A DNA stretch of 64,000 bases from Streptomyces sp. S465 (GTDB lineage: Bacteria; Actinomycetota; Actinomycetes; Streptomycetales; Streptomycetaceae). Both the position numbers and the translations under genes were made by a program. Below, in pieces: positions 9,243 through 18,349 of this stretch. The notes beneath the pieces are model-generated. The model was not told the origin of the DNA. It saw only the letters and a program-made list of their open reading frames with translations, and ran no database searches. The DNA lies in the NCBI RefSeq assembly GCF_026898115.1, contig NZ_CP114036.1, positions 1,612,001 through 1,676,000 on the forward strand. The letters run 5' to 3'. How positions within the stretch are numbered: position 1 is the first letter of the stretch; each line of letters opens with the position of its first letter.

Positions 9243-10640
9243 TCATGCCGCCGCCGGCAGGTCGCTGTCGGCCGTGATCCCCTTGGTGGAGGCGACCACG
9301 TCACGCAGCTTCTTGGCGAGCGCCTCGTAGAACATGCTCAGCGGAAACTCGTCGGGGAGCACGTCGTCGACGAGTTTGCGCGGCGGCTGGGTCAGGTCCA
9401 GGGCTTCGGGACCCTTGGCCCAGACCGAGCCGGGGTGCGGTGCGAGGTAGGTCGACACCAGCTCGTACGCCTTGAACCAGTGGACGAGCTTGGGGCGGTC
9501 GATGCCGTCGCGGTAGAGCTTCTCGATCTCGCCGCACAGCTGGTTGGTGACCTGCGAGGCGCGGGACCAGTCGATGTGCAGGGTGTTGTCCGTCCAGCGT
9601 ACGACGTCGTGCTGGTGCAGGTAGGCGAAGAGCAACTGGCCGCCGAGCCCGTCGTAGTTGCGGACCCGCTCGCCGGTGACGGGGAACCGGAACATCCGGT
9701 CGAAGATCACGGCGTACTGGACGTCACGGGCCTGGGCGACCCCCTCGCCCTCCAGCCGCACGGCCTCCTTGAAGGCCGTGAGGTCGCAGCGCAGCTCCTC
9801 CAGTCCGTACATCCAGAACGGCTGCCGCTGCTTGATCATGAAGGGGTCGAACGGCAGGTCGCCATGGCTGTGGGTGCGGTCGTGGACCATGTCCCACAGG
9901 GCGAACGCCTCCTGGCAGCGGTGCTGGTCGGCGAGCATGTCCTGGATGTCCGCGGGCAGTTCGAGCCTGAGGGCCCGGACGGCGGCCTCGCTCACCCGGC
10001 GAAAGCGGGCCGCCTCGCGGTCGCAGAAGATGCCGCCCCAGGTGAACCGCTCGGGGGCGGCGCGGACGGCGATGGTCTCGGGGAAGAGCACCGCGGAGTT
10101 GGTGTCGTAGCCGGAGGTGAAGTCCTCGAAGGCCAGGCCGCAGTAGAGCGGGTTGTCGTAGCGGGTGCGCTCCAGCTCGGCCAGCCAGTCCGGCCAGACC
10201 ATGCGCAGCACCACGGCTTCCAGGTTGCGGTCCGGGTTGCCGTTCTGCGTGTACATGGGGAAGACCACGAGGTGCTGGAGGCCGTCGGCGCGGGTGCGGG
10301 CGGGCTGGAAGGCGAGCAGCGAGTCCAGGAAGTCGGGGACGCCGAAGCCGTCCTCGGCCCAGCGGCGCAGGTCGGCGACGGCCGCCCGGTGGTAGTCGGC
10401 GTCGTGCGGAAGCAGCGGGGCGAGCTCCTCGAGGGCCTCGATGACGCGTCCGATGGTCGCCGTGGCGAGCTCGGGGGTGGGCGCGCCCTCGGCGTCGAAG
10501 TCGATGGAACCGTCTTTGGACTGCCACGGACGAATCGTTTCGACAGCGTCCTTGAGCATCGGCCAGGCCGGATGGTCGACCACACGCTCTGAAGGCAGAA
10601 CGCCACCTTCCGCTACTGCGGACGAAAGGATTTCCGTCAT
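9243..10640 (-). CDS. DUF6421 family protein
   Basis: The 465-residue protein resembles the DUF6421 family of actinobacteria; function unknown. It is soluble-looking, with no signal peptide or membrane segment, and has conserved aromatic/charged blocks such as HLVVFPMYTQNGNPDRN, CQEAFALWDMVHDRTHSHGDLPFDPF and KAYELVSTYLAPHPGSVWA. The His- and Asp-rich HDRTHSHGD block could bind a metal, which is my inference. The ATG at 10640 follows GAGGG. It is the first gene of a three-gene leftward operon with the SDR and threonine aldolase genes. Confidence 0.88.
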   Translation of the reverse strand: MTEILSSAVAEGGVLPSERVVDHPAWPMLKDAVETIRPWQSKDGSIDFDAEGAPTPELATATIGRVIEALEELAPLLPHDADYHRAAVADLRRWAEDGFGVPDFLDSLLAFQPARTRADGLQHLVVFPMYTQNGNPDRNLEAVVLRMVWPDWLAELERTRYDNPLYCGLAFEDFTSGYDTNSAVLFPETIAVRAAPERFTWGGIFCDREAARFRRVSEAAVRALRLELPADIQDMLADQHRCQEAFALWDMVHDRTHSHGDLPFDPFMIKQRQPFWMYGLEELRCDLTAFKEAVRLEGEGVAQARDVQYAVIFDRMFRFPVTGERVRNYDGLGGQLLFAYLHQHDVVRWTDNTLHIDWSRASQVTNQLCGEIEKLYRDGIDRPKLVHWFKAYELVSTYLAPHPGSVWAKGPEALDLTQPPRKLVDDVLPDEFPLSMFYEALAKKLRDVVASTKGITADSDLPAAA

Positions 10641-10942
10641 GACCACTCCCTCACCGGAGAAACTCGCGTGAGACCACGGTATCCATGGACGCCTCCCTCG
10701 CTCAAGCGGTGGTACCGGAAATCATCCTGCGCCACACCCGCACCACCGCAGTTTTTCCTGCCCCCATCGGCTCGGCTCATGCCATGGGCGTGCCCCGGCA
10801 GTCCTGTCATCGGCGGCCGGTAGGGTGTGCGCCGGTCCGGGCGGCCCGTCCGCCGCCGAGCCGACGACAACCGCTTTTGCACTGCCTCCCCCCGACCCGA
10901 CGAAGGCCGCCAAGGGCTGGCCGTCAGAAGAGCGAGACAGCG

Positions 10943-11626
10943 TTGACTTTTCTCACCATCGGACACCGCGGAGTGATGGGTGTCGAGCCGGAGAACACCC
11001 TGCGCTCCTTCATCCGCGCCGAGCACGAGGGCATGGACGTCATCGAACTGGACCTGCACCTCAGCAAGGACGGCGCACTCGTGGTGATGCACGACGCGCA
11101 CGTCGACCGCACCACCGACGGAGCGGGCCCGATCAGCGACTTCACCCTCGCCGAGCTGCGCGAGCTGGACGCCGGGGACGGTGAGCGGATTCCGGTCTTC
11201 GAGGAGGTCGTGGACGCCGTGAAGGCACCGCTCCAGGCCGAGATCAAGGACACGGCGGCCGCCCGCGCGCTGGCCGAGGTGCTGACCCGCCGCGGGCTGC
11301 TGGACCGGGTGGACGTCCTGTCCTTCCACGACGAGGCCCTCGCCGAGATCCGCACCCTGCTGCCGGCCGCCCGCACCGCCCTGGTGGCCAGCCGCTACGG
11401 CCTCGATGCGATCGACCGGGCACACGCCGTCGGCGCGGGGATGCTGGTGCTCAACCTCCGCAGGCTGACCCTGGAGCTGGTGGAGCGGGCGCACACCGCC
11501 GGCCTCAAGGTCATCGGCTGGACCGTGAACACCCCCGACCATCTGAAGCTGGCCCGCGGCCTGCGCCTGGACGGCGGCACCACCGACTTCCCCGAGATCC
11601 GGCGGGCGGTCCGCTACACGGCGTGA
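10943..11626 (+). CDS. Glycerophosphodiester phosphodiesterase
   Basis: The 227-residue GDPD-type TIM barrel hydrolyses glycerophosphodiesters to sn-glycerol 3-phosphate and an alcohol. Key residues are visible: GHRG (H8), PENTL (E17), IELDLHL (E35, D37) and VVMHDAHVDRTTDG (H50). It has no signal peptide, so it is cytoplasmic. I use the TTG at 10943 because homology begins there; the ribosome site is weak. The region between it and the divergent DUF6421 gene (10641-10942) holds no other gene that I can see. Confidence 0.92.
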   Translation: MTFLTIGHRGVMGVEPENTLRSFIRAEHEGMDVIELDLHLSKDGALVVMHDAHVDRTTDGAGPISDFTLAELRELDAGDGERIPVFEEVVDAVKAPLQAEIKDTAAARALAEVLTRRGLLDRVDVLSFHDEALAEIRTLLPAARTALVASRYGLDAIDRAHAVGAGMLVLNLRRLTLELVERAHTAGLKVIGWTVNTPDHLKLARGLRLDGGTTDFPEIRRAVRYTA

Positions 11627-11680
11627 CGCCCCCGCGGATCCCCGTCATCCGTACGGCGACCCCTGCGGCGCCATGGGCGC

Positions 11681-12238
11681 TCAGCCGAGGGGCTTGACCA
11701 GCAACTCGAACTCGAGGTCGGCGCGGCGCGGTACGCCGAAGCGCTCATCGCCGTACGGGAACGGGATCATCCGGCCGGTACGGGCGTAGCCGCGCCGCTC
11801 GTACCAGGCGATCAGCTCCTCGCGGGCGGAGATCACCGTCATGTGCATCTCCGTCGCCCCCCACTCCGCCGCCGCGAACCGCTCGGCCTCGGCGAGGATC
11901 ACCTTGCCCAGGCCCCCGCCCTGCAACGTGGGCCGGACCGCGAACATGCCGAAGTAGGCGTGGTCACCGCGGTGCTCGAGCTGGCAGCAGGCGATCAGCT
12001 CACCGGCCCGCTCGACGATCATCATGCGGCTGTTCTCGTCCCGCACCACGGCCGCGACGCCCTCCGGGTCGGTGCGCTGCCCGCCCAGGATGTCCGCCTC
12101 CGTGGTCCACCCGGCCCGGCTCGAATCCCCGCGGTAGGCCGACTCGATCAGGGCCACCAGCTCCGCCACATCCGCCTCGGTGGCCGGGCGGAAGGCGAGC
12201 GGGGCGGCGGGGCGTACGGTGGCGTCCGCGGTGTCCAT
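11681..12238 (-). CDS. GNAT-family N-acetyltransferase
   Basis: The 185-residue GNAT protein has the acetyl-CoA-binding segment FAVRPTLQGGGLGKVILAEA (motif A, Q/RxxGxG/A) and the C-terminal AWYERRGYARTG. The substrate is unknown, most likely a small amine. The ATG at 12238 is chosen by homology; an AAAGGA lies about 12 bases upstream. The gene is divergent from the VOC gene, with a 90-base shared promoter region. Confidence 0.9.
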   Translation of the reverse strand: MDTADATVRPAAPLAFRPATEADVAELVALIESAYRGDSSRAGWTTEADILGGQRTDPEGVAAVVRDENSRMMIVERAGELIACCQLEHRGDHAYFGMFAVRPTLQGGGLGKVILAEAERFAAAEWGATEMHMTVISAREELIAWYERRGYARTGRMIPFPYGDERFGVPRRADLEFELLVKPLG

Positions 12239-12328
12239 GGCGTCGGCGGGTCCTTTCGTCGGGCGGCAGTAGACCTTAACCTGCCCCAAACGGGGCGGGA
12301 AACGGGACGGGTTGCGTAGGGTCGCGGC

Positions 12329-12721
12329 ATGGTTCACGTACTGAGCAGCCGCACCCTGCTGCGGCCGACGGACCCCGAACGCTCCCGGGCCTTCTACGGC
12401 GAGACCCTCGGCCTCGCGGTCTACCGGGAGTTCGGCACCGGCCCCGAGCGCGGCACGGTCTACTTCCTCGGCGGAGGCTTCCTGGAGGTCTCCGGCCGCT
12501 CCGACACCCCGCCCTCCCCGGGCCTCCAGCTGTGGCTCCAGGTCACGGACGCGACCGCGGCGCACGAGGAGCTGACCGCGAAGGGGGTCGAGGTGCTGCG
12601 CCCGCCGCAGAAGGAGCCGTGGGGACTGGTGGAGATGTGGATCGCGGACCCGGACGGACTCCAGATCGTGCTGGTGGAGGTGCCCGAAGACCATCCGATC
12701 CGCTACCGACCGGGGATCTGA
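12329..12721 (+). CDS. VOC-family (glyoxalase/extradiol-fold) protein
   Basis: The 130-residue protein has two beta-alpha-beta-beta-beta repeats of the vicinal oxygen chelate fold, with segments PERSRAFYGETLGLAVYREF, YFLGGGFLEV and WIADPDGLQIVLVEVPE. Members include glyoxalase I, antibiotic-binding proteins and dioxygenases. The substrate cannot be predicted. It is a stand-alone gene closed by the hairpin at 12840-12878. Confidence 0.9.
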   Translation: MVHVLSSRTLLRPTDPERSRAFYGETLGLAVYREFGTGPERGTVYFLGGGFLEVSGRSDTPPSPGLQLWLQVTDATAAHEELTAKGVEVLRPPQKEPWGLVEMWIADPDGLQIVLVEVPEDHPIRYRPGI

Positions 12722-12839
12722 CAGCCGAAGATGACCGCCGCCGCGCCGGCTCGGGCCAGCGGTCGAACGCGGCTCGGAGCGCGGCCACGGCGACCTCGGG
12801 GAGTACGTCCGCCCGGTGCGGCGAGCGCGGCCTCGGGGT

Positions 12840-12878
12840 GCGCCGCCCCGGCACCGTCCGCCGGTGCCGGGGCGGCGC
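12840..12878. terminator. Bidirectional hairpin terminator
   Basis: A perfect 17-bp stem (12840-12856 with 12862-12878) and a five-base loop lie between the convergent ends of the VOC and PPOX genes. Confidence 0.85.
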
Positions 12879-12886
12879 GGGGAGGA

Positions 12887-13306
12887 TCAGCCGACCTGGC
12901 TGCTGTCCTTGTGCTCGCCCCAGCCGTGCCAGCGGTCGATCTCGATCCAGGCGCTGACCCGGGCGCGGTCCCGCTGCGGGTAGTCCTTGCCGAGGTAGTG
13001 CCGGGCCAGCCGGTCGATATCGCTCAGATCCTCGTCGTCCTTGATCTCGACGACCCGGCCGATGATGCTGACGTGGTTGTACCAGTCGCCCTCGTCGATC
13101 ACGGTGAGGGTGACCCTGGGGTCGTTGCGGATATGGGTCAGGCGCTTGCGGCCCTCGTCCATGTTGACCAGGACCCGGCCGTCGTCCCAGAGGTACCAGG
13201 TGGCCGTGGACACCGGCTGGCCATCGGACCGGAGCGTCGCGATCACGGCCGGGTTGGGCTTCTTGAGCATGGCGACCGCGGCCTCGGCGAGCGGGGGATT
13301 CGACAC
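12887..13306 (-). CDS. PPOX-class F420-dependent oxidoreductase-type protein
   Basis: The 139-residue split-barrel protein (pyridoxamine 5'-phosphate oxidase-like) has motifs found in actinobacterial F420-binding members: PNPAVIATLRSDGQPVSTATWYLWDDGRVLVN and KRLTHIRNDPRVTLTVID. It probably reduces or binds a small molecule using F420 or a flavin. The GTG at 13306 follows a GAGGAGGAG site. The long upstream open frame is GC-rich noise. Confidence 0.9.
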   Translation of the reverse strand: MSNPPLAEAAVAMLKKPNPAVIATLRSDGQPVSTATWYLWDDGRVLVNMDEGRKRLTHIRNDPRVTLTVIDEGDWYNHVSIIGRVVEIKDDEDLSDIDRLARHYLGKDYPQRDRARVSAWIEIDRWHGWGEHKDSSQVG

Positions 13307-13393
13307 GGACTCTCCTCCTCGTTGAACAGGTTGCACGTCCCGTCGTGCGGCTCGGGCCTGCTTGATCCACGGGCCGCACCTCTCACGTTGCCA

Positions 13394-13440
13394 CACCGCG
13401 CGCCCCGCGTTCCCCGCCGCACCGCGCGCCTCGCGTTCCC
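13394..13440. repeat. Imperfect 21-bp direct repeat
   Basis: Positions 13394-13414 and 13420-13440 match at 20 of 21 bases (core CACCGCGCGCC). It lies in the short region between the PPOX gene and the DUF5134 gene; its meaning is unknown. Confidence 0.5.
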
Positions 13441-13545
13441 GCCACGGGGCACGCCGTGTGCTCCCCCACTGCGCCCGTGCGCTCGCGTAGCGGGCACCGG
13501 GGCAGGGGATGTCTCCGGTCCCACGTTCCTCCCCGGAGGTGTGCC

Positions 13546-14172
13546 GTGCACGGACCCGCGCTCGTCGGCTGGCTGCTGGTCGCGCTCTGCGCTGCCACGG
13601 GGGGCTACTGCCTGCTCCAGATGCGCGGTGAGCCGCCCGGACCGGGCCGGCGGATCGCGGGGGCCGAGGCGTTGATGGGGTGGGGGATGGCGGTGATGGC
13701 GGTGCCGTCCACCGTGCTGGACCCCCGGCCGTGGGGGCCGCCCGCCTTCGCGGCGGTCTTCGCCGTGGCCGCCGTAAGGGCGCTGCTGCCGGCGCGGCGC
13801 GGCGCCGGGCTCCCGGGACACCATCTGCATCACGCCATCGGGGCGCTGGCGATGGTCTATATGGCGCTCGCGATGATGACGGGCGCCACGGGCGGCCACC
13901 ATCACACCGGCGCGATGGCCCCGGACCGGATGGCGGCCGGGGTGCCGCCGCTGACCGGGGTACTGCTCGGGTACTTCGCGGTGTACGTCGTATGGTCCGG
14001 GCTGCGGCTGGTATCGATGACGGACGGCGCCGTGGACGGCCGCGACGGCCGCGCGGCCGGTGCGGTGGGGGCCGGTCCGGCCGGCGCCGGCCGGCCGCGG
14101 CGGCCTGAGCTGCGGCATGCCTGGAGACTGTCGATGGGGATCGGGATGTGCGCGATGCTGCTGACCCTGTGA
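13546..14172 (+). CDS. DUF5134 domain membrane protein
   Basis: The 208-residue protein has about six hydrophobic segments and a His-rich stretch in the middle (PGHHLHHAIGALAMVYMALAMM, then GGHHHTGAM), the pattern of the DUF5134 family of actinobacteria. The histidines could bind a metal, but no function is established. The GTG at 13546 follows GGAGG. It is the first gene of a rightward run with the M56 peptidase, PAP2 phosphatase and pirin genes. Confidence 0.85.
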   Translation: MHGPALVGWLLVALCAATGGYCLLQMRGEPPGPGRRIAGAEALMGWGMAVMAVPSTVLDPRPWGPPAFAAVFAVAAVRALLPARRGAGLPGHHLHHAIGALAMVYMALAMMTGATGGHHHTGAMAPDRMAAGVPPLTGVLLGYFAVYVVWSGLRLVSMTDGAVDGRDGRAAGAVGAGPAGAGRPRRPELRHAWRLSMGIGMCAMLLTL

Positions 14173-14268
14173 ACGGGCGGTGGGCCCGCCCCGGTCGCGG
14201 GGTGGTGTGCGTCACTTCGCCGCCGGTACCCGTACCGGCCCCGGCGTCGTGATCATAAGGTGACCGCC

Positions 14269-15210
14269 ATGATGGTCCCGTTCGCGCTGATGGGCCTCGG
14301 CGCACTGGCGGCGGCAATGGCGCCGCGCCTGCTCTCCCGCTCCGACTGGATCGACCGCGAACCCGTGCTCGCCCTGTGGGTGTGGCAGTGCGTGGTCGTC
14401 GGTGTGCTGTTGTGCTGCGCGCTGACCATGGCGCTCACCGCGGCGGCCGCCTGGGAGGTCGTGCGCGGCAATGTCTTCGCCCCCGCGCCCAAGGGCGTGG
14501 TGGAGGCGTACGCGCTGTCCGGCTACGGGCCGTTGGCCGGGCCCGTGGCCCTGGTACTCGCCTTCGGGGCGGTGTGGAGCGCGGTGATGCTCACCCGCGA
14601 GATCGGCCGCGCCCGCGCCTGGCGCCGCCAGCACCGGGCCGAACTCCTCGTCCGCTCCCCCACGTTGCCCGGTGAGGAGCCCAGCGGGGAGCGTCTGGTG
14701 GTGCTGGAGGGCGACAAACCGGACGCCTGGTGGCTGCCCGGCACCACGCCCCGGCTCATCATCACCACGGCGGCGCTGCGCCGCCTCAAGGGCCGCCGGC
14801 TGGACGCCGTCATCGCCCATGAGCAGGGCCACGCCCGCGCCCGCCACCACTGGCTGCTGCACTGCTCGGGCGCGCTGGCCTCCGGCTTTCCGCGGGTGAC
14901 CATGTTCGCGGCGTTCCGCGACGAGGTGCACCGGCTGGTCGAGCTGGCCGCCGACGACTCCGCGTCACGGCGCTTCGGGCGCACCACCACCGCCCTCGCG
15001 CTGGTCGAACTCAACGAGGACCGCGGGGTGTTCGGCCCCTGTCCCAGCGCGCTCGCCCAGGTCCCGCAGCGGGTGGACCGGCTGCTGGCCCCGGCCTCCC
15101 GCCTCCCCGCGGCCCGCCGCTGGCGCCTTACGGCCACGGCGGCGCTCGTCCCGGCCGTGCCGCTGCTGGTCACCTTCGTCCCGGCGCTGCGGGCGCTGGG
15201 GTGGGGGTAA
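14269..15210 (+). CDS. M56-family membrane metallopeptidase
   Basis: This protein of about 313 residues is a BlaR1/MecR1-like membrane zinc protease. It has N-terminal membrane segments, the zinc-binding HExxH motif in AVIAHEQGHARARHHW, and a downstream VELAADDSASR segment with the third ligand region. Actinobacterial M56 proteins often pair with a BlaI-type repressor; none is next to it here. AAGGTG precedes the ATG at 14269; a GTG at 14260 would add three residues. A C-terminal hydrophobic segment ends the protein. Confidence 0.88.
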   Translation: MMVPFALMGLGALAAAMAPRLLSRSDWIDREPVLALWVWQCVVVGVLLCCALTMALTAAAAWEVVRGNVFAPAPKGVVEAYALSGYGPLAGPVALVLAFGAVWSAVMLTREIGRARAWRRQHRAELLVRSPTLPGEEPSGERLVVLEGDKPDAWWLPGTTPRLIITTAALRRLKGRRLDAVIAHEQGHARARHHWLLHCSGALASGFPRVTMFAAFRDEVHRLVELAADDSASRRFGRTTTALALVELNEDRGVFGPCPSALAQVPQRVDRLLAPASRLPAARRWRLTATAALVPAVPLLVTFVPALRALGWG

Positions 15211-15225
15211 GCGTTCGCCGCTCTC

Positions 15226-15261
15226 GGCACAAGGTCACCTCCGGGCACAAGGTCACCTCCG
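15226..15261. repeat. Perfect 18-bp tandem duplication
   Basis: The 18-base unit GGCACAAGGTCACCTCCG occurs twice head to tail between the M56 and PAP2 genes, 55 bases before the PAP2 start. It may be a recent slippage duplication or a paired regulator site. Confidence 0.7.
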
Positions 15262-15315
15262 GGCCGTCGCACGGCCTCCTGGCTCCCGGGCCCGTCCGTC
15301 AGCGATCATCGAGCC

Positions 15316-16005
15316 ATGCAGCCGGCTCCCCTCCCCCGCCAGGCCGCCCGCACCGCGGCCGTGTTCACCGCGCTCTTCCTGGTGCTGCTCGCCCTGGTGG
15401 CCGCCCGTTGGGGACCGCTGGAAGGCGTCGACCGGGACATCGTCGTCGATCTGCACCGCTCGGCGGTGGAGCACCACGGCTGGACCCATGTGAACCGAGT
15501 GCTCACGGACTGGCTCTGGGACCCCTGGACCATGCGCGCGCTGCTGGCCGTGGCCGTGGGATGGCTGCTGTGGCGCCGGGAGCGGTGGCTCGCCCTCTGG
15601 GTCGCCGTGACGGCGGCGGTGGGGACGGCGCTGCAACAGGCGGTGAAGAGCGCCGTCGACCGGCCGCGCCCCCGGTGGTCGCATCCGGTGGACTGGGCTC
15701 ACTACGCGGCCTTCCCGTCCGGCCACGCCCTGACCGCGACAGTCGCCTTCGGGCTGCTGCTGTGGCTCATGACGCTGCACGGGGCGCCGGCGGCATGGCG
15801 GCGGCTCATAGCCGTCGTGGCCGCCGTGTCGGTGCTGGGCGTCGGCTTCACCCGGCTGTACCTGGGCGTGCACTGGCCCAGTGACGTGCTGGGCGGCTGG
15901 CTGCTGGGGGCGGCGCTGGTGTGCGGGGCGATCGCCTCGTACGGCTACGCTCAGGGCCGTAGGAGCGAGCACGAGTCGTCCCGTGGTGGAAGAGTGCGGT
16001 CATGA
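15316..16005 (+). CDS. PAP2-family membrane phosphatase
   Basis: The 229-residue protein has about six membrane segments and the three PAP2 motifs: KSAVDRPRPR, FPSGHAL and TRLYLGVHWPSDVLGG, which supply the Lys/Arg, the catalytic His of PSGH and the nucleophilic His. It is probably a lipid phosphatase (phosphatidic acid, undecaprenyl diphosphate or similar) acting on the outer membrane face. Its TGA overlaps the start of the pirin gene by four bases (ATGA). Confidence 0.93.
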   Translation: MQPAPLPRQAARTAAVFTALFLVLLALVAARWGPLEGVDRDIVVDLHRSAVEHHGWTHVNRVLTDWLWDPWTMRALLAVAVGWLLWRRERWLALWVAVTAAVGTALQQAVKSAVDRPRPRWSHPVDWAHYAAFPSGHALTATVAFGLLLWLMTLHGAPAAWRRLIAVVAAVSVLGVGFTRLYLGVHWPSDVLGGWLLGAALVCGAIASYGYAQGRRSEHESSRGGRVRS

Positions 16006-16970
16006 GCAATCTCGATCTGAGGGCCGCGCCGACCGTATGCGGCGGCCGGAGTGACGTCACCGCCCGGCCGGTGCGCGAACTGCTGGCCGCCAAGCAGGTC
16101 CCGCTGGGTGAGTCCACCATGGTGCGCCGGCTGCTGCCGAACATCGGGCGGCGCATGATCGGCGCCTGGTGCTTCATCGACCACTACGGCCCGGACGACA
16201 TCGCCCAGGAGCCGGGCATGCAGGTCCCGCCGCATCCGCACATAGGGCTCCAGACGGTCAGCTGGCTGCACGAGGGCGAGGTGCTGCACCGGGACAGCCT
16301 CGGCAGTCTCCAGACGGTGCGCCCCGGCGAGCTGGGGCTGATGACCTCGGGCCGGGCCATCGCGCACTCCGAGGAGTCCCCGCGCGAGCACGCCCGGCTG
16401 CTGCACGGGGCGCAACTGTGGGTCGCGCTGCCCGACGGCGACCGCCATATCGCCCCCCGCTGGGAGCACCACCCCGAGCTGCCCCTGGTGACCGGCGGCA
16501 AAGGGCTGCGGGCGAGGGTCCTGCTGGGCGAACTGGACGGCGCGGTCTCGCCCGGCACCACGTTCACCCCGCTGGTGGGCGCGGACATCGCCCTCGCGGC
16601 GGGCACCGACACCCGGCTGCCGGTACGGCCCGACTTCGAGTACGCGGCGCTCACCATGTCCGGCGAGGCCGAGGTCGACGGGGTGCGCCTGGCGCCCGGC
16701 TCCCTGCTCTACCTCGGCTGCGGACGGACCGAACTGCCGCTGCGGGCGGATGTGGACAGCGCGTTCATGCTGCTGGGCGGGGAGCCGTTCGAGGAGAAGA
16801 TCGTCATGTGGTGGAACTTCATCGGACGATCATCGGAAGAGATCGTACAGGCCCGCCGGGACTGGATGGAAGGCCGGCGGTTCGGTGAGGTGGAGGGGTA
16901 CGACGGTGATCCGCTGCCTGCTCCGGCGTTGCCGTCGGTAGCCATGAAGCCCCGGGGAAACCGCAACTGA
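16002..16970 (+). CDS. Pirin family protein
   Basis: The 322-residue bicupin has the pirin N-terminal metal-binding signature PPHPHIGLQTVSWL and the following RAIAHSEESP, plus a pirin C-terminal cupin (EKIVMWWNFIGRSSEEI). Pirins are Fe-binding proteins, some with quercetinase activity; the role here is unknown. Its start overlaps the PAP2 stop codon, so translation is probably coupled. Confidence 0.93.
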   Translation: MSNLDLRAAPTVCGGRSDVTARPVRELLAAKQVPLGESTMVRRLLPNIGRRMIGAWCFIDHYGPDDIAQEPGMQVPPHPHIGLQTVSWLHEGEVLHRDSLGSLQTVRPGELGLMTSGRAIAHSEESPREHARLLHGAQLWVALPDGDRHIAPRWEHHPELPLVTGGKGLRARVLLGELDGAVSPGTTFTPLVGADIALAAGTDTRLPVRPDFEYAALTMSGEAEVDGVRLAPGSLLYLGCGRTELPLRADVDSAFMLLGGEPFEEKIVMWWNFIGRSSEEIVQARRDWMEGRRFGEVEGYDGDPLPAPALPSVAMKPRGNRN

Positions 16971-17230
16971 CCTGCGATGACGTTTGTCGGCCCGGTCGCC
17001 GTCTCCGGGGGTTCCCGCGGCGCCTCGCTTCTGTTCCGGGGTCACTTGATGAGGCGGTGACGGGCCGGTGGAGGGGAGCCTGCTGAGACGACCGCCGGTC
17101 CAGAGCTTGGCCGTCTGTGAGCGGTTTCAGGCATGCTTTTGCTGACCTGATGCTGACTTCGCTGACCCGCAGTCAGGTCATGTGGGGGTCAGCTGTGAGC
17201 CCCGGGCGACGGCCGGGGCTCGGGAGGAAC
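16971..17230. other. Intergenic boundary segment with GCTGAC repeats
   Basis: No gene is seen. A cluster of GCTGAC repeats at about ten-base spacing (17141-17166) and an inverted pair TGACCTGA/TCAGGTCA (17143-17150 and 17173-17180) lie between the last core-like gene and the terminator at 17231. This is the left border of the catabolic island; no tRNA or integrase was found. Confidence 0.4.
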
Positions 17231-17270
17231 GGGTGGGGCCCCGGTGCGCCGACGCACCGGGGCCCCACCC
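17231..17270. terminator. Strong bidirectional hairpin terminator
   Basis: A perfect 18-bp GC stem (17231-17248 with 17253-17270) and four-base loop lie between the pirin gene and the convergent end of the aldolase gene. It separates the core-like region from the island. Confidence 0.9.
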
Positions 17271-17293
17271 GCATCACCACCGTCTCGACAAGG

Positions 17294-18349
17294 TCACACC
17301 GCGTTCTCCGCGCGGGCGACCAGGTCCAGGGCGATGTCGGTGATCATGTCCTCCTGGCCACCGACCATGCCGCGGCGCCCGACCTCGACGAGGATGCTGC
17401 GGGTGTCCAGGCCGTAGCGCGCGGCAGCGGCCTCGGCGTGGCGCAGGAAGCTGGAGTAGACGCCCGCGTAGCCCAGGCTGAGGGTCTCGCGGTCGACGCG
17501 GACCTCGCGGTCCTGCAGGGGGCGGACGATGTCGTCGGCGGCGTCCATGAGCGGGAACAGGTCGCAGCCGTGCTTCCAGCCCATCAGGTCCGCGACGGCG
17601 ATGAAGGCCTCCAGCGGGCAGTTGCCCGCTCCGGCGCCCTGCCCGGCCAGCGAGGCGTCCACGCGCCGGACGCCCTCCTCCACGGCGACGACGGAGTTGG
17701 CCACGCCGAGGGCGAGGTTGTGGTGGGCGTGGATGCCCAGCTCGGTGGCCGGGTCGAGGACGTCGCGGTAGGCGCGGAAGCGGTCGCGGACGCCGTCCAT
17801 GGTCAGGCGGCCGCCGGAATCGGTGACGTACACGCAGTTCGCGCCGTAGGACTCCATGAGCTTGGCCTGGCGGGCGAGTTCGGCGGGCTCGGTCATGTGG
17901 GACATCATCAGGAAGCCGGCCACGTCCATGCCCATCTCGCGGGCGGCGGCGATGTGCTGCGCGGAGATGTCGGCCTCGGTGCAGTGGGTGGCGACCCGGA
18001 CGGAGCGGATGCCGAGAGAGTAGGCCTGCTTGAGGTCGTGGAGGGTACCGATGCCGGGCAGCAGCAGCGTGGTGGGCACCGCCTGCCGGGTGGCGTCGAC
18101 GGCGGCCTCGATCCACTCCCAGTCGGTGTGGGCGCCGACGCCGTAGTTGATGCTGGAGCCGGACAGGCCGTCGCCGTGAGCGATCTCGATCGCGGCCACC
18201 CCGGCGGCGTCCAGGGCCGCGGCGATGGTGCGGGCCTGCTCGACGGTGTAGCGGTGCCGGACGGCGTGCATGCCGTCGCGCAGGGTCACGTCCTGGATGC
18301 ACAGAGCGGGCGGGGTGGCGGCGGTGCCGTTGGTCTCCGTCGCGGTCAT
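17294..18349 (-). CDS. 4-hydroxy-2-oxovalerate aldolase
   Basis: The 351-residue DmpG/MhpE/BphI-type class II aldolase splits 4-hydroxy-2-oxovalerate into pyruvate and acetaldehyde, the last carbon-splitting step of meta-cleavage pathways. Visible motifs are [14 protein letters not shown] near the N-terminus (metal-binding Asp), [17 protein letters not shown] and [14 protein letters not shown] (metal-binding His pair). Such aldolases form a channelling complex with the acylating acetaldehyde dehydrogenase encoded immediately upstream; the two genes overlap by four bases (ATGA). Third gene of the hydratase-dehydrogenase-aldolase operon, ended by the terminator at 17231-17270. Confidence 0.96.
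   Translation of the reverse strand: MTATETNGTAATPPALCIQDVTLRDGMHAVRHRYTVEQARTIAAALDAAGVAAIEIAHGDGLSGSSINYGVGAHTDWEWIEAAVDATRQAVPTTLLLPGIGTLHDLKQAYSLGIRSVRVATHCTEADISAQHIAAAREMGMDVAGFLMMSHMTEPAELARQAKLMESYGANCVYVTDSGGRLTMDGVRDRFRAYRDVLDPATELGIHAHHNLALGVANSVVAVEEGVRRVDASLAGQGAGAGNCPLEAFIAVADLMGWKHGCDLFPLMDAADDIVRPLQDREVRVDRETLSLGYAGVYSSFLRHAEAAAARYGLDTRSILVEVGRRGMVGGQEDMITDIALDLVARAENAV

Noticed and set aside
16971..17293. Integration site (tRNA or att) at the left island border
   Set aside because: No tRNA-like sequence, integrase or matching repeat at the right border was found; only short GCTGAC repeats and a terminator.
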